This document shows positions 35,501 through 43,522 of a stretch of 64,000 nucleotides of DNA, one piece after another (within the stretch, counting starts at the first letter, position 1; the number at the start of each line of letters is the position of its first letter). Made by a program: the position numbers and the translations under genes. Source of the DNA: Alistipes sp. (GTDB lineage: Bacteria; Bacillota; Clostridia; Oscillospirales; Ruminococcaceae); assembly GCA_023667265.1 (NCBI GenBank), contig JAMPAJ010000002.1:27813-91812 (forward strand), written 5' to 3'. The notes beneath the pieces are model-generated. The model did not search any database, was not told the origin of the DNA, and saw only the letters and a program-made list of their open reading frames with translations.

Positions 35501-38500
35501 CCGTCGTATTCTGTAACACTGACTGTACCATCAGGATCAATTTTTTCAATAACGTTGCCATAAGCGTCATATTTATAAGATAATACATTTCCGAGTGGAT
35601 CAGTTTGGGTCTTAATCGCATCATTTGGATAATAAGTTGTCAGTGTTCCATGACTCTTATCAGCAGAATAGTTAGGAGCATATTCGGCAATTTTTCTGCC
35701 AAGCTTATCATATTCTGCAATTGTAACTGCAGCTGTTGAATCAGGAGCAGTTCCTTTATCAATAGTTTTTATTACATTGTTGAATTTGTCGTACTCGTAT
35801 TCCTTTACATAGCCCTCGGAACTTGTTTCCTTTGAAACCTGAAGCTGCGAATTATATTCATAACGAGTACCGTGAGCTGGCTTTGAAATTCCGTTTCCGT
35901 AAACCCATTTTTCACTTACAAGACCTTTACCGTTTCCGGATTTGTGGTAGTCATATTCTGTGATATTCCCCTCAGGATCGGTTGTCATATGAATAAGTCC
36001 GATCACTCCGCTGACATAGCTGTCGGCATAGTATTCGTGGCTTGTAATGGCATAGCTGCTTTCATTTGCAGCGAGATAAGTTATAGGATCAAAATTCTTT
36101 GCGGTTACTTTATCAATATCTGTTTGTGAAAGCGTATTCAGACTTTGCGCTTCCTTGACTAAACGAACTCCGTCCTTTTCATATGCCTTGATAGTCGCAT
36201 AGCCCATTTCGTCAACTTCGGCAATCACATTATTTTTACTGTTGTAATTTGCTAAAGTAAATGTGCCGTCGGGATTTGTAGTCTTTGTCACATTGCCGTT
36301 ATCGTCACGGTCATACTTTGTTACATTGCCCATGATGTCAACGCTTTCGGACATTTCGTCATACTTGTTTTCATCGTCAACCATTTTATAGGTGATCTTG
36401 TCAACGTCGTATTTCTGACCGTCTGTTTCAACCTTATTGGTCTTTACAGCATATTTTTCATCATAATCATACTCAAAGGTTTTAACGAGCTTATCGCCGT
36501 CATATTCCTTTGTGCCGGTATGCTTTTTAGCCTTATTATATGTGTATTCCTGCTTTAGACCTGATGCGTTTTTCAGCCAATTAACAGAGCCGTTGTCATT
36601 GTAAACTATCTGATCCGTCATCTCGTCATAGCAGTTTGTGATCTTGCAAAGTCTGCCCTTGCCGTCGTATTCGTACTTTTCAGTACCGTCTGCAACATTT
36701 GTTGCGGAAATCAACTGAAAATCGGAATTGTATTCATAGGTTACAATTCTGTCTGCCGAAGTATCCTCGATTTTTGTTACACGGGAATGCTCTTTATTGC
36801 CGTTGTAAGTGATTTTGTAGGTTCTGCCTGTGGAATCTTTAACTATTCTTTGATCGTTTTTCTTTGCAGAAATTGTAAGCTCATTTCCCTCAGCGTCCTC
36901 GACCTTGTACATTTCTCCGTCTGCATTAAAATAATACTTAGACTGAGCTGCGTTGGTAATAATATATTCGCTGCCCGATTTTGTCATTGTACTGTGAGCA
37001 TTTAAGCATTCATAACCGCCGCTTTCCTTATCCTTGAAAGTCGTATTAGAACCGTCGGGAAGTACAACCTGATAGTAACCCGGCGCAGGAATTACCATTT
37101 TGCTGACGTCAATATTGAAGTCCCAGCCAATACCAAACGAGCCTTCTTCATCGCTTGTTGAGTTATAGGTTCTTACAAAATCGGACTGAACTCCGGGTGA
37201 TTCAACACTCAGATCTGTAAATGATTTTGTGTAGTTTCCGGTTGCGATATGTACGCCGTCGCCCATTTCCCAGCCTTTACGGTAGAGAGTGTAATCCGGT
37301 TCGTCATAAGGTCTCCACCATGGTCTGAACCAATATTTATCCTCCGAATATCCATAAGGGAAAATCAAGCCGTCATTTTCAAAATTGAAAGTACGCTGCG
37401 TATTCAAACTGCCGTCCTCTTCGTCAATATATGTCAGACAGTTATCCCAGAGAATAGTTTGTTTACCGTCTGTATAATAAAACAAAATGCAGTGATCTCC
37501 GGAGGAATATATGGACTTCGGACCTGAATGTTCATTTACTTCCCAGATCGGTCCTCGAAAGTCAATTTCGCCGGCTGTCCATTTTCCTTCCATATCAGTC
37601 AGCGTAATATAGTTCCAATTGCCCCAGATTTCCAGATAATCAGCGGCATCGTTCATCCATATTGTATCATAACAGCCTATCTGACCAAAGTTAAAATCTC
37701 CGCCGATTACCACAGCGCCGCTGTTGAGATACATATTCTGTCCTGCTCCGCTGTTTTGATCAGCGGTACGAAAAACAAGATTGTTCCAAACGTCCAAATA
37801 TCCGCCGTTAATATCCAGAGTTGCTCCACTGTCACCCCAAAACTGCGGCATATCTGTTGTAAATGACATACAGTCATCAACATACAAATTATATCCGTTT
37901 AAATCAAGGTTTGTATCATGCAGATTGAAACTGTATGGAAAATAGCCATCAGATAAAAGTGTCATATTTCTCTTGAAAGCGTGATCCCAATCAAGATCGC
38001 CTTTATATGCATCTGTAAACCACGCTACATCGGTAGGCTCGATTGTACCGTTATCGTCCTTGTCCATGTACTCAAAGTAATTTTCGGAACGACCTCTTTT
38101 CTTTGCGACTTCATTTATTTTTGCAAGGCCTTCTTCATAATCCTTCTTGTCTACGGTTACATCGCCTGTCATTTCATGGTTGTAAATGTAAGCCCATGTA
38201 TTCGGCTGGCGAACACCGCTGAGTTCACTTTCAAATGCCGACAAATATTCCTCGGAAGCGCCGGATTCCTCTAAAATCTCATAATCGGTATCGTTGATAA
38301 CGCCGTCAAGATTTATATCTAAATCCTGAATTTCCTGCGGTAGTGTGTATTCGTCATCACCAAGATTTTCATAAAACGCATTAAATGCGTCAAGATCTGC
38401 TTGACTTATGACATTATCGCCGTCAGCGTCCATACTCGGATTGAAATCGCTGTCGCCACGAGTTTCGCCAAGGCAGCTTTGAACATATGCCGAATCGGCA

Positions 38501-38766
38501 GCGTTGAGTACGTCGTCGCTCCATTGATTGTCGTTTTCTTCATTCCATGTGGTGTCGCCGGGAACAAGCGTTATTGTATCATCTGAATCGCCTGAACCTA
38601 CCATATAAGCACCATTTCCGAAATCCTTCAAATAAAACGGCAGATAACCGTCACATTCAAATTTAACATGATAAACGTCCGAGCCACTTGCCTCTACACT
38701 GAATTCTTCTCCGTCTGCGATTTCCACTGAGTTGATTTCTGCCCAGTCGCCGTTAAAGATACGCAC
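32533..38766 (-). CDS. RHS-repeat polymorphic toxin with dockerin-like N-terminus and GIY-YIG-like tip
   Basis: A 2077-residue frame. From the N-terminus: a beta domain, EF-hand/dockerin-like loops (DADGDNVISQADLDAFNAFY, DINLDGVINDTDYEIL, DKDDNGTIEPTDVAWF), a repetitive beta-helix region (about 265-400), a DUF6531-like start (GDGVHIATGNYTKSFTDLSV), roughly 1200 residues of YD repeats and the RHS core end (YLRARYYDPSTGRFISRDSY). A pretoxin linker leads to a C-terminal domain with VYYGVDKSGKNVYTGITKQS and LTRNQARALEQY, fitting a GIY-YIG (Tox-URI-like) nuclease. The frame continues upstream to a TAA at 38901-38899; the GTG at 38766 has no ribosome binding site and the signal peptide is encoded beyond that stop. 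Confidence 0.85.
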   Translation of the reverse strand: MRIFNGDWAEINSVEIADGEEFSVEASGSDVYHVKFECDGYLPFYLKDFGNGAYMVGSGDSDDTITLVPGDTTWNEENDNQWSDDVLNAADSAYVQSCLGETRGDSDFNPSMDADGDNVISQADLDAFNAFYENLGDDEYTLPQEIQDLDINLDGVINDTDYEILEESGASEEYLSAFESELSGVRQPNTWAYIYNHEMTGDVTVDKKDYEEGLAKINEVAKKRGRSENYFEYMDKDDNGTIEPTDVAWFTDAYKGDLDWDHAFKRNMTLLSDGYFPYSFNLHDTNLDLNGYNLYVDDCMSFTTDMPQFWGDSGATLDINGGYLDVWNNLVFRTADQNSGAGQNMYLNSGAVVIGGDFNFGQIGCYDTIWMNDAADYLEIWGNWNYITLTDMEGKWTAGEIDFRGPIWEVNEHSGPKSIYSSGDHCILFYYTDGKQTILWDNCLTYIDEEDGSLNTQRTFNFENDGLIFPYGYSEDKYWFRPWWRPYDEPDYTLYRKGWEMGDGVHIATGNYTKSFTDLSVESPGVQSDFVRTYNSTSDEEGSFGIGWDFNIDVSKMVIPAPGYYQVVLPDGSNTTFKDKESGGYECLNAHSTMTKSGSEYIITNAAQSKYYFNADGEMYKVEDAEGNELTISAKKNDQRIVKDSTGRTYKITYNGNKEHSRVTKIEDTSADRIVTYEYNSDFQLISATNVADGTEKYEYDGKGRLCKITNCYDEMTDQIVYNDNGSVNWLKNASGLKQEYTYNKAKKHTGTKEYDGDKLVKTFEYDYDEKYAVKTNKVETDGQKYDVDKITYKMVDDENKYDEMSESVDIMGNVTKYDRDDNGNVTKTTNPDGTFTLANYNSKNNVIAEVDEMGYATIKAYEKDGVRLVKEAQSLNTLSQTDIDKVTAKNFDPITYLAANESSYAITSHEYYADSYVSGVIGLIHMTTDPEGNITEYDYHKSGNGKGLVSEKWVYGNGISKPAHGTRYEYNSQLQVSKETSSEGYVKEYEYDKFNNVIKTIDKGTAPDSTAAVTIAEYDKLGRKIAEYAPNYSADKSHGTLTTYYPNDAIKTQTDPLGNVLSYKYDAYGNVIEKIDPDGTVSVTEYDGLQREKATYFKSNAEAEKQILTSTDYEFVKGHGFDVYTAINSSSSKSCSGLKTIKKTYITADKQIVNEILADWKENPVYEKTNGKVKRTIAYYANGETARETDALGNITKHENTVVEVNNTLRKVSKTYTPFNGKEKYSVTENQYDKNGNIILTKQTVQKEDSSTAKYSITQNEYNGLGLLSKVILSGTGSNEKNITQYFYNHDGIQTEMRTGLSSDNDTSYLKTEYVYDSRNHLVRTKDSAGYNSGTITYDLNGNVLTNKDANENITENTYDALNRVLTANTVNSKDSSKNVSKSYTYDSMGRVTKSVSNELTTDISYDALGRKYTETESDGNGYSIFRGYFYEGISKYAREELTGQTHLLFYSDKTYEYDDEMRIVKVKESGNETVSYTYDANGNKKSETLANGVVSTYTYNNNNKVIGITNKKENSTISSYEYSYYLDGSDACKVRNESGIIESTSYEYDSLKRLTEESVKVGNNTTDTYAYEYDDYGNRSKMTATGTEDYVTEYSYNDAQGKYTALLQKETKTVKNDGKNPLDKNDKVEQTVYTYDKNGNQIKKVADGKTETNTYDGLNQLIGFTDGDTTASYAYNVDGLRYEKTVDGQRINHVWDGGKQIVADVIDNQFYEADCYIRGTNLVAKYNYRNGDKSEYTYYTQNAHGDVVNLTDKDGKVTKKYTYDAFGVEKNIDKNDTNAFRYCGEYYDTETGTIYLRARYYDPSTGRFISRDSYAGDNSSPLSLNLYTYCHNNPIIGTDSTGHFLDTLFDIASLAVDVVALIVEPTPMGAVDVLADVAGLLIPGVPSAGLKAGIEVGTEAVGAAYDIYRATDKLGDASKAAKTAKNVISKGDDLLDAADAAKDIKKASNIVDAGKDSSKALTKGKSNGFEAWLNKGESNNKVYYGVDKSGKNVYTGITKQSIDKRLYQHNKKGKDFSSLNVQYSGLTRNQARALEQYDIINGPNTMNKINSISPKHQYYSESQKWASQYRKSHKR

Positions 38767-38898
38767 AAAAATAGACGTATCATCAAAAGCAGTGTGCCCA
38801 CTTACTATACCTTTTTTTACATATCCTGTAATAGTAAGACTATCGGCATAAACGATTTCTTCTTCGCTCTCGCTATACGCTGTAATATTGGCATCTGA

Positions 38899-39120
38899 TT
38901 AATCATTAAAATAATCTACCTCACCAAGTCCATCAATCGCATTTTCATATTCCTGCTGTAAATCGTCTGCATTCTCGGAAAGCTGAAGAGATTCCTTGAT
39001 TGCCTCAATGGTTTCCGCATGAGCGATGCCCTGCGAACTGCCATCGCCGTATATCAGAACCTGTCCAACGAACATAACGGACAAAACTCCTGAAACTATT
39101 CGTCTGAATTTTTTATTCAT
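38899..39120 (-). CDS. Signal-peptide fragment of the RHS toxin gene, ended by an in-frame TAA
   Basis: A 73-residue frame with GGAGG before its ATG: signal peptide NKKFRRIVSGVLSVMFVGQV then about 40 residues ending GLGEVDYFND. The TAA at 38901-38899 is followed, in the same frame and without further stops, by 44 sense codons (SDANITAYSESEEE and onwards) that join the 2077-residue RHS frame. One base change therefore seems to separate the export signal from the toxin. Either this copy is inactivated, or the stop is read through, or the variant is recent. Confidence 0.8.
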   Translation of the reverse strand: MNKKFRRIVSGVLSVMFVGQVLIYGDGSSQGIAHAETIEAIKESLQLSENADDLQQEYENAIDGLGEVDYFND

Positions 39121-39148
39121 TCATTTCCTCCTAACTAACAAATCTTAA

Positions 39149-39191
39149 GAATGCTGTGTAAAATGCCGTTAAAACATTTCTCACAGCATTC
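39149..39191 (-). terminator. Attenuator-like hairpin between agrD and the RHS gene
   Basis: GAATGCTGTG / CACAGCATTC, a 10-bp stem with a 23-base loop, followed on the minus strand by CTTAAGATTTGTT. The T tract is poor, so partial read-through from agrBD into the toxin gene is plausible. Confidence 0.6.
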
Positions 39192-39222
39192 TCATCGATT
39201 TGTTTTCTTTTGATTTTTGTCT

Positions 39223-39369
39223 TTAAGACTTGCGGAGCTTTCTTACAGCTTCGGATTCTTTCGGCTGGTGATATCCCAAAACAGAAGCGGAATTTGCGCC
39301 GACTACAGCGCTGATCTTACCTGCTTTGGCAATAGCCTTAAGAACGTTTTCTTTTAAATTCTTTTTCAT
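39223..39369 (-). CDS. agrD: AgrD-like cyclic autoinducer precursor
   Basis: A 48-residue peptide with AGGATG upstream of the ATG. It has an amphipathic N-terminal leader (MKKNLKENVLKAIAKAGKIS), a middle segment NSASVLGY and the charged C-terminal tail HQPKESEAVRKLRKS. The YHQPK junction matches AgrD-type cyclic lactone precursors of Firmicutes, where AgrB cuts before the tail. There is no Cys; the residue four before the Tyr is Ser (SVLGY), so a lactone instead of a thiolactone ring is expected. It starts 2 bases after agrB. Confidence 0.85.
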   Translation of the reverse strand: MKKNLKENVLKAIAKAGKISAVVGANSASVLGYHQPKESEAVRKLRKS

Positions 39370-39371
39370 AT

Positions 39372-39950
39372 TTATTCACATCCTTTCATTCGAAATCCTG
39401 ATATCACCATTGCAAGCGCAACAAAAAATATTGTCGCATCAAGCAAAACGGTGCATTGGAATTTCTTAATATATGTCAAACAGGTTATCAGCGACATGAG
39501 TACGCATATAACTCTGCTGAGCGCTTTAAATACTTTTCTGCTGCTCTTGCTTAGCTGTTTGTTTTTATTTTCGATCGGTGCAAATGCAAATACAGACAAT
39601 ATCCAAAATGCTGTTATCAAATAATGCAATACGCCGCATATATCGACCGAAACATATTTATTTGCCGCTATAACTATAAATGTTGTGAATGTAAAAATTA
39701 TATTGCATTTTAAATACGATTCAGCGTGATAACCTCCGCATATTTGCCTCAATAATGCAAATATGCCAAAGTATATCAAAGCGGCAGAAAGACTTTTCAT
39801 TACGATCCCCAATATTATCACAATTGCAAATGTAATAATAGTTGAAATCATGATTTCAAAACCATAATTATAAACGTCGGTATCCTTTTTAGAAATCAAT
39901 TTATTTTTCTCTAAACATATGGTTATTTTATTGGCTATTTCAGAAATCAT
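39372..39950 (-). CDS. agrB: AgrB-like autoinducer-processing protease
   Basis: About 192 residues from the ATG at 39950 (AGGTGATAAA upstream). Five or six hydrophobic segments make up most of it. The catalytic region LRQICGGYHAESYLKC carries the His and Cys of AgrB cysteine endopeptidases. AgrB sits in the membrane, cleaves the AgrD tail and helps close and export the ring. It is followed directly by agrD and preceded by a strong promoter with a tandem operator-like repeat. Confidence 0.92.
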   Translation of the reverse strand: MISEIANKITICLEKNKLISKKDTDVYNYGFEIMISTIITFAIVIILGIVMKSLSAALIYFGIFALLRQICGGYHAESYLKCNIIFTFTTFIVIAANKYVSVDICGVLHYLITAFWILSVFAFAPIENKNKQLSKSSRKVFKALSRVICVLMSLITCLTYIKKFQCTVLLDATIFFVALAMVISGFRMKGCE

Positions 39951-39983
39951 TTTATCACCTGCTGTTTCCATATTTTCAGTTCC

Positions 39984-40011
39984 ATTATAGCATTTTCCTA
40001 TTTCATGTCAA
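39984..40011 (-). promoter_or_regulatory. Promoter of agrBD (and probably the RHS toxin)
   Basis: TTGACA (40011-40006), 16-base spacer, TATAAT (39989-39984) on the minus strand, 34 bases before the agrB start. Confidence 0.8.
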
Positions 40012-40020
40012 TAGATTTGT

Positions 40021-40052
40021 CGTAATTGGTCATTCTGGTGACGTAATTGGTC
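40021..40052 (-). promoter_or_regulatory. Tandem AgrA-type operator
   Basis: The 11-base sequence CGTAATTGGTC occurs at 40021-40031 and again at 40042-40052, so the repeat is 21 bp, two helical turns, and ends 9 bases from the -35 box. Paired direct repeats in this position are how LytTR regulators such as AgrA bind. Confidence 0.75.
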
Positions 40053-40096
40053 GAAAATATAAAAATCCGCACTAAAAAGTGCGGATAAATGCTTTA

Positions 40097-41410
40097 TTAT
40101 TTATAATTATGATTTATTTTCAGCAGTATATTAGCTATGAACCAGTTTCCCTCCTCGAAAAATTCCTGCATACCGTCATTTTTCTGAACGGTTTCTATAA
40201 TACTCAATATTCCAAATCCGTGGTGTTCTTTATCTTTTTTCGACGTTTTTAAGGATTTATTATTTTCAAGAACCGAATCTGATATATAATTTTTCATTTT
40301 CACGCTCAAATAATTGCCGATTATTGATATATCCAGCTTGATCGCCGGACTGCTTTCCTTAATTTCGGCTTCAATGGCATTATCAAAAAGATTTGCAAGT
40401 ACAATACACAAATCAACGTCGTCAATTTCAGGCAGTTCGTCCGGAATGCAGCATTTTAAATCTATGCCTTGTTCATTACATTTATTCATTTTTAAATTCA
40501 AAACTGCATTTAAAGCGGAATGATTTGTACAAATACGATTTGGTATCTGATCAATTGTTTTTTCACAAAGTTTTTCAACATAACGTTCAGCTCGTTCATA
40601 ATTATCGTTCTTCATTAAATCAAGGATACACCCCAAATGATTTTTTATGTCATGCTGTATTGTTTCAACCTTCCTGTTCCATACCAACGATTCTTCCATG
40701 CTCTTTTTTTCGCTTTTCATTTGAAGCTTCAGCAATGCGTTTTGCATCCTTTCATTATTTTGAGTGGATATGAGATATGCGACAGCCAATAATAAGCAGT
40801 TTATTAAAATCAGACATACTGTTATAATAATCGATTCAAAACCGGTAATTTTATTTTCTAATTGTATCTTTTCTAACGTAACGCCAATGCCAAATGATAT
40901 CAGAAGAATTGTAAAAATCACAGTACACTGCGATGTACTGAAAATCAATTTTCTTTTGGTTATTAACGTTTCTAAAATATACAAAAATATGCCAAGCAGT
41001 AATTTCGTAAAAAACAGAAGAAAAATACGAAGAGGATTTCTCATTAAAAGAACGTCGTTCATAGATAAATTCAATATATTGGAAACAACTAATGTCACGC
41101 TAATGTTAATTATATATATGCACATATACACAAGTATAACTGTAATACACTGAAACCAGATCTTTCTCCGCAACGCAAGCCTGCAAAACAAAATCAAAAT
41201 GAAGATATATAGAATCGTTAATATACCTTCAATTGTATAAAACCAATTCAGCATAAAAACCAATATGTTATAAACAACATACGAAGAAAAAGTTATACTA
41301 TATTTTTTAAAATTTGTTTGTTCCTTAAAGGATAAAACATTTATTAAAAATGCAAAGATAATCGTACTTTCAACAAGTGTAGCGATCCACTCGGCTATGT
41401 CATAAATCAT
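40097..41410 (-). CDS. agrC: AgrC-like sensor histidine kinase
   Basis: A 437-residue protein. Six or so membrane helices fill residues 5-215. The kinase part has the H-box ETIQHDIKNHLGCILDLMK, an N-box NLFDNAIEAE and a glycine box HGFGILSIIE, all typical of the GHKL (HPK10) family used in peptide quorum sensing. It should bind the cyclic peptide outside and phosphorylate the AgrA-like regulator. Its start overlaps the agrA stop by 4 bases, so the two are coupled. The gene is clearly AT-rich. Confidence 0.93.
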   Translation of the reverse strand: MIYDIAEWIATLVESTIIFAFLINVLSFKEQTNFKKYSITFSSYVVYNILVFMLNWFYTIEGILTILYIFILILFCRLALRRKIWFQCITVILVYMCIYIINISVTLVVSNILNLSMNDVLLMRNPLRIFLLFFTKLLLGIFLYILETLITKRKLIFSTSQCTVIFTILLISFGIGVTLEKIQLENKITGFESIIITVCLILINCLLLAVAYLISTQNNERMQNALLKLQMKSEKKSMEESLVWNRKVETIQHDIKNHLGCILDLMKNDNYERAERYVEKLCEKTIDQIPNRICTNHSALNAVLNLKMNKCNEQGIDLKCCIPDELPEIDDVDLCIVLANLFDNAIEAEIKESSPAIKLDISIIGNYLSVKMKNYISDSVLENNKSLKTSKKDKEHHGFGILSIIETVQKNDGMQEFFEEGNWFIANILLKINHNYK

Positions 41411-42126
41411 ATTAGATTCCCCCTTGACAACTTCAAAAAATCCTCTTTTACTTCTTTTACCTTTCTTCTTGGTATATATAAATTTTCATTGTTTTTTAAT
41501 AATATACAGTCTTTTTCTATCGAAAATATATATCTGTAATTCACTATACAGCTTGCGCTTATTGATATAAAATCAGAAAAACTGATCAGTTCTGTTAACG
41601 AGGTCAACGTGCCGCGCATTTTTAATGTATCTTTCTGATTTCTTATATGAAAAAGCAAATTATGATCCTCGCTTAAAACATATATGATATCTTCTATATT
41701 GATCTGATAAAGTTTTCCTGAACTTACGATTGAAATTTCATGCAAGTGCGACTCTATTTCCTTTAATACCTGATCCAATATATCGGGAAGTTCCTTATCC
41801 ATAACGTTTTTTCTGATAAAGCCCACCGCCTTATATTTAAACGCCTGATATACCAAGTCGTTTCTATTGGTAATATACACTATTGGAATATTTTCATTTA
41901 CTTTTCTTATTTTATCTGAAATTTCAAATCCGGATTGAATGGGCATATCCAAATCTATAAATAGTATTTGAAATTTTAATTTGAAAAAATCAGACAAAAA
42001 TTTAATAGGATCAGTATATACATCAATTTGATGCTTTACATTTGATTTACTTAAGTGGGACTTTATAATTTTGCTTATCTTTTCAACAGCAATTTCTTCG
42101 TCGTCAACAACCGCAATCCGAATCAT
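41407..42126 (-). CDS. agrA: AgrA-like response regulator (LytTR)
   Basis: About 239 residues from the ATG at 42126 (GGAGGTG at 6 bases). The receiver domain has acidic VVDDEE, the phosphoacceptor Asp in LFIDLDMP, and Lys in YKAVGFIRKN. A LytTR DNA-binding domain follows (about 140-238; IVSSGKLYQINIEDIIYVLS, ISASCIVNYRYI). LytTR proteins bind paired direct repeats such as those at 40021-40052. It is the first gene of agrA-agrC, 80-odd bases from one of the inverted repeats that enclose the neighbouring recombinase. Confidence 0.92.
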   Translation of the reverse strand: MIRIAVVDDEEIAVEKISKIIKSHLSKSNVKHQIDVYTDPIKFLSDFFKLKFQILFIDLDMPIQSGFEISDKIRKVNENIPIVYITNRNDLVYQAFKYKAVGFIRKNVMDKELPDILDQVLKEIESHLHEISIVSSGKLYQINIEDIIYVLSEDHNLLFHIRNQKDTLKMRGTLTSLTELISFSDFISISASCIVNYRYIFSIEKDCILLKNNENLYIPRRKVKEVKEDFLKLSRGNLI

Positions 42127-42148
42127 GCAGAACACCTCCGTATTTTCC

Positions 42149-42177
42149 ATAATATCACACATTTACATATATTTCAA
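42149..42177 (-). promoter_or_regulatory. Promoter of agrAC
   Basis: TTGAAA (42177-42172), 17-base spacer, TATTAT (42154-42149) on the minus strand. Confidence 0.6.
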
Positions 42178-42230
42178 GAAATTTTTCGTAAAACCTGTGA
42201 TATAATAGAACGTAGGGAAGTCGTTTTGAC

Positions 42231-42250
42231 TTTCGTCAATTCCGCCAATT
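42231..42250 (+). repeat. Left copy of 20-bp inverted repeat around the tyrosine recombinase
   Basis: TTTCGTCAATTCCGCCAATT, identical to the reverse complement of 43604-43623. Inside it AATT-CCGCC-AATT is itself a small inverted repeat with 5-base spacer, as in recombinase core sites. Confidence 0.85.
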
Positions 42251-42327
42251 AGTAAAATCAAAACCGTAAACAGCGCAGAATAGGGGTTTTTAATGAAACC
42301 AATTACAATGTTTTGACGGCTGACAGC

Positions 42328-43428
42328 TTAAGCGGTAAGTTTTAATCTGTTAACATAATTTTTCTTCATCTGCATGGAAGAATGCACATAACGATTGAGA
42401 GTAATGCTTGCGTCCGCATGACCGAGCAGCTCGCTGAGAGTTTTCGGATCGAATCCATTTTCAATACAAACGGTCGCATAGGTATGGCGAAGCAAATGAA
42501 AGTTTACGTTTCTGATACCGCAGATTTTCAGGATTGCCTTGAAACGGTTCTGCATAGTTCTCGGTTCGGTAGGCTTGCACATTCCGGTAATGATGTAAAA
42601 ATCATTACCTTTTCTTTTTGATTTTAAAATTGCAAGCAAAAAGTCAGGAATAGGAACGGTGCGAATAGAGCTTTTGCTTTTCGGAGAACCGATAACAACC
42701 TCGGATTTACCATGCTTGTTGATTCTCTGAACTGTTCTGCTGACAGAAATTGTTCCGTTTTCAAAATCAACATCGCCCCACTTCAGACCGCATAGTTCAC
42801 CAACACGAAGTCCTGTAAAAAGGCAAAGTAAGACAGAAATATTTGTATTATTCTGATTATGGAGCAGATAATTTTCAAGTCTTTTTCTTTCAAAAGCGTT
42901 CAGCACATCGGTCTGCTTTTTTTCGGTTTTAGGCATGGTAAAATGGGTCTCACGAATCCCATACTCCCTCGCCGCATAAGCTTCAATGCTGCGGTATACG
43001 GTCATAATATCACGGACTGATTTCGCAGAAAGACCGCCTTTGCCGTTGAGTCTGCCGTGATTTAACTTGTGGTGAATGAAATCGTTAAGTTTGCTTGTGG
43101 TCAGATTTTGCATATACTTGCCTCCTAAGATCGGCAGAATATGCTTTGAAATAATGTTCTCATAGTTGGCGTAGCTTGATTCCTTAACACGCAGCTTTGC
43201 GGAGGAAAGCCATTGCTGCGCCGCATCACGGACAGTAAGTTTTATTGCGGAAACGCTGTGATTCTGTTTGATTGAATACACTTCAGACATCTTCTCCTTG
43301 ACCTCTGAAAGCGTTCTTGCATAAACGGACTTATACTTGATTTTTCCGTTATCCTGATAACCCACAGGGACACGTCCCTCAAACCGACCGTCTTTTCGTT
43401 TATATATATTGCTCCCTCTTTTAGCCAT
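42328..43428 (-). CDS. int: Tyrosine recombinase/integrase
   Basis: A 366-residue phage-type integrase: N-terminal arm-binding AP2-like domain (about 1-55), core-binding SAM-like domain (about 60-165) and catalytic domain with Arg in FTGLRVGELCGL, the HLLRHTYAT box, LGHADASITLNRY and the nucleophile Tyr in RYVHSS. GGAGG precedes the ATG. The gene is flanked by perfect 20-bp inverted repeats 78 bases past its stop and 176 bases before its start. It could be the integrase of the conjugative element, or a local invertase, or both. Confidence 0.94.
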   Translation of the reverse strand: MAKRGSNIYKRKDGRFEGRVPVGYQDNGKIKYKSVYARTLSEVKEKMSEVYSIKQNHSVSAIKLTVRDAAQQWLSSAKLRVKESSYANYENIISKHILPILGGKYMQNLTTSKLNDFIHHKLNHGRLNGKGGLSAKSVRDIMTVYRSIEAYAAREYGIRETHFTMPKTEKKQTDVLNAFERKRLENYLLHNQNNTNISVLLCLFTGLRVGELCGLKWGDVDFENGTISVSRTVQRINKHGKSEVVIGSPKSKSSIRTVPIPDFLLAILKSKRKGNDFYIITGMCKPTEPRTMQNRFKAILKICGIRNVNFHLLRHTYATVCIENGFDPKTLSELLGHADASITLNRYVHSSMQMKKNYVNRLKLTA

Positions 43429-43522
43429 AAAAATCCTCCCGTTCCGACTGAAATGTGACGGTTTAAAAGCTTGAAATTTTGCATTTCAACCCACTTTTCA
43501 GCTTTAATTTTTCAAAAAACAC

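Noticed and set aside
38766-38766. GTG at 38766 as a genuine start of the RHS protein
   Set aside because: No ribosome binding site precedes it, and the open frame continues upstream to the signal-peptide fragment.
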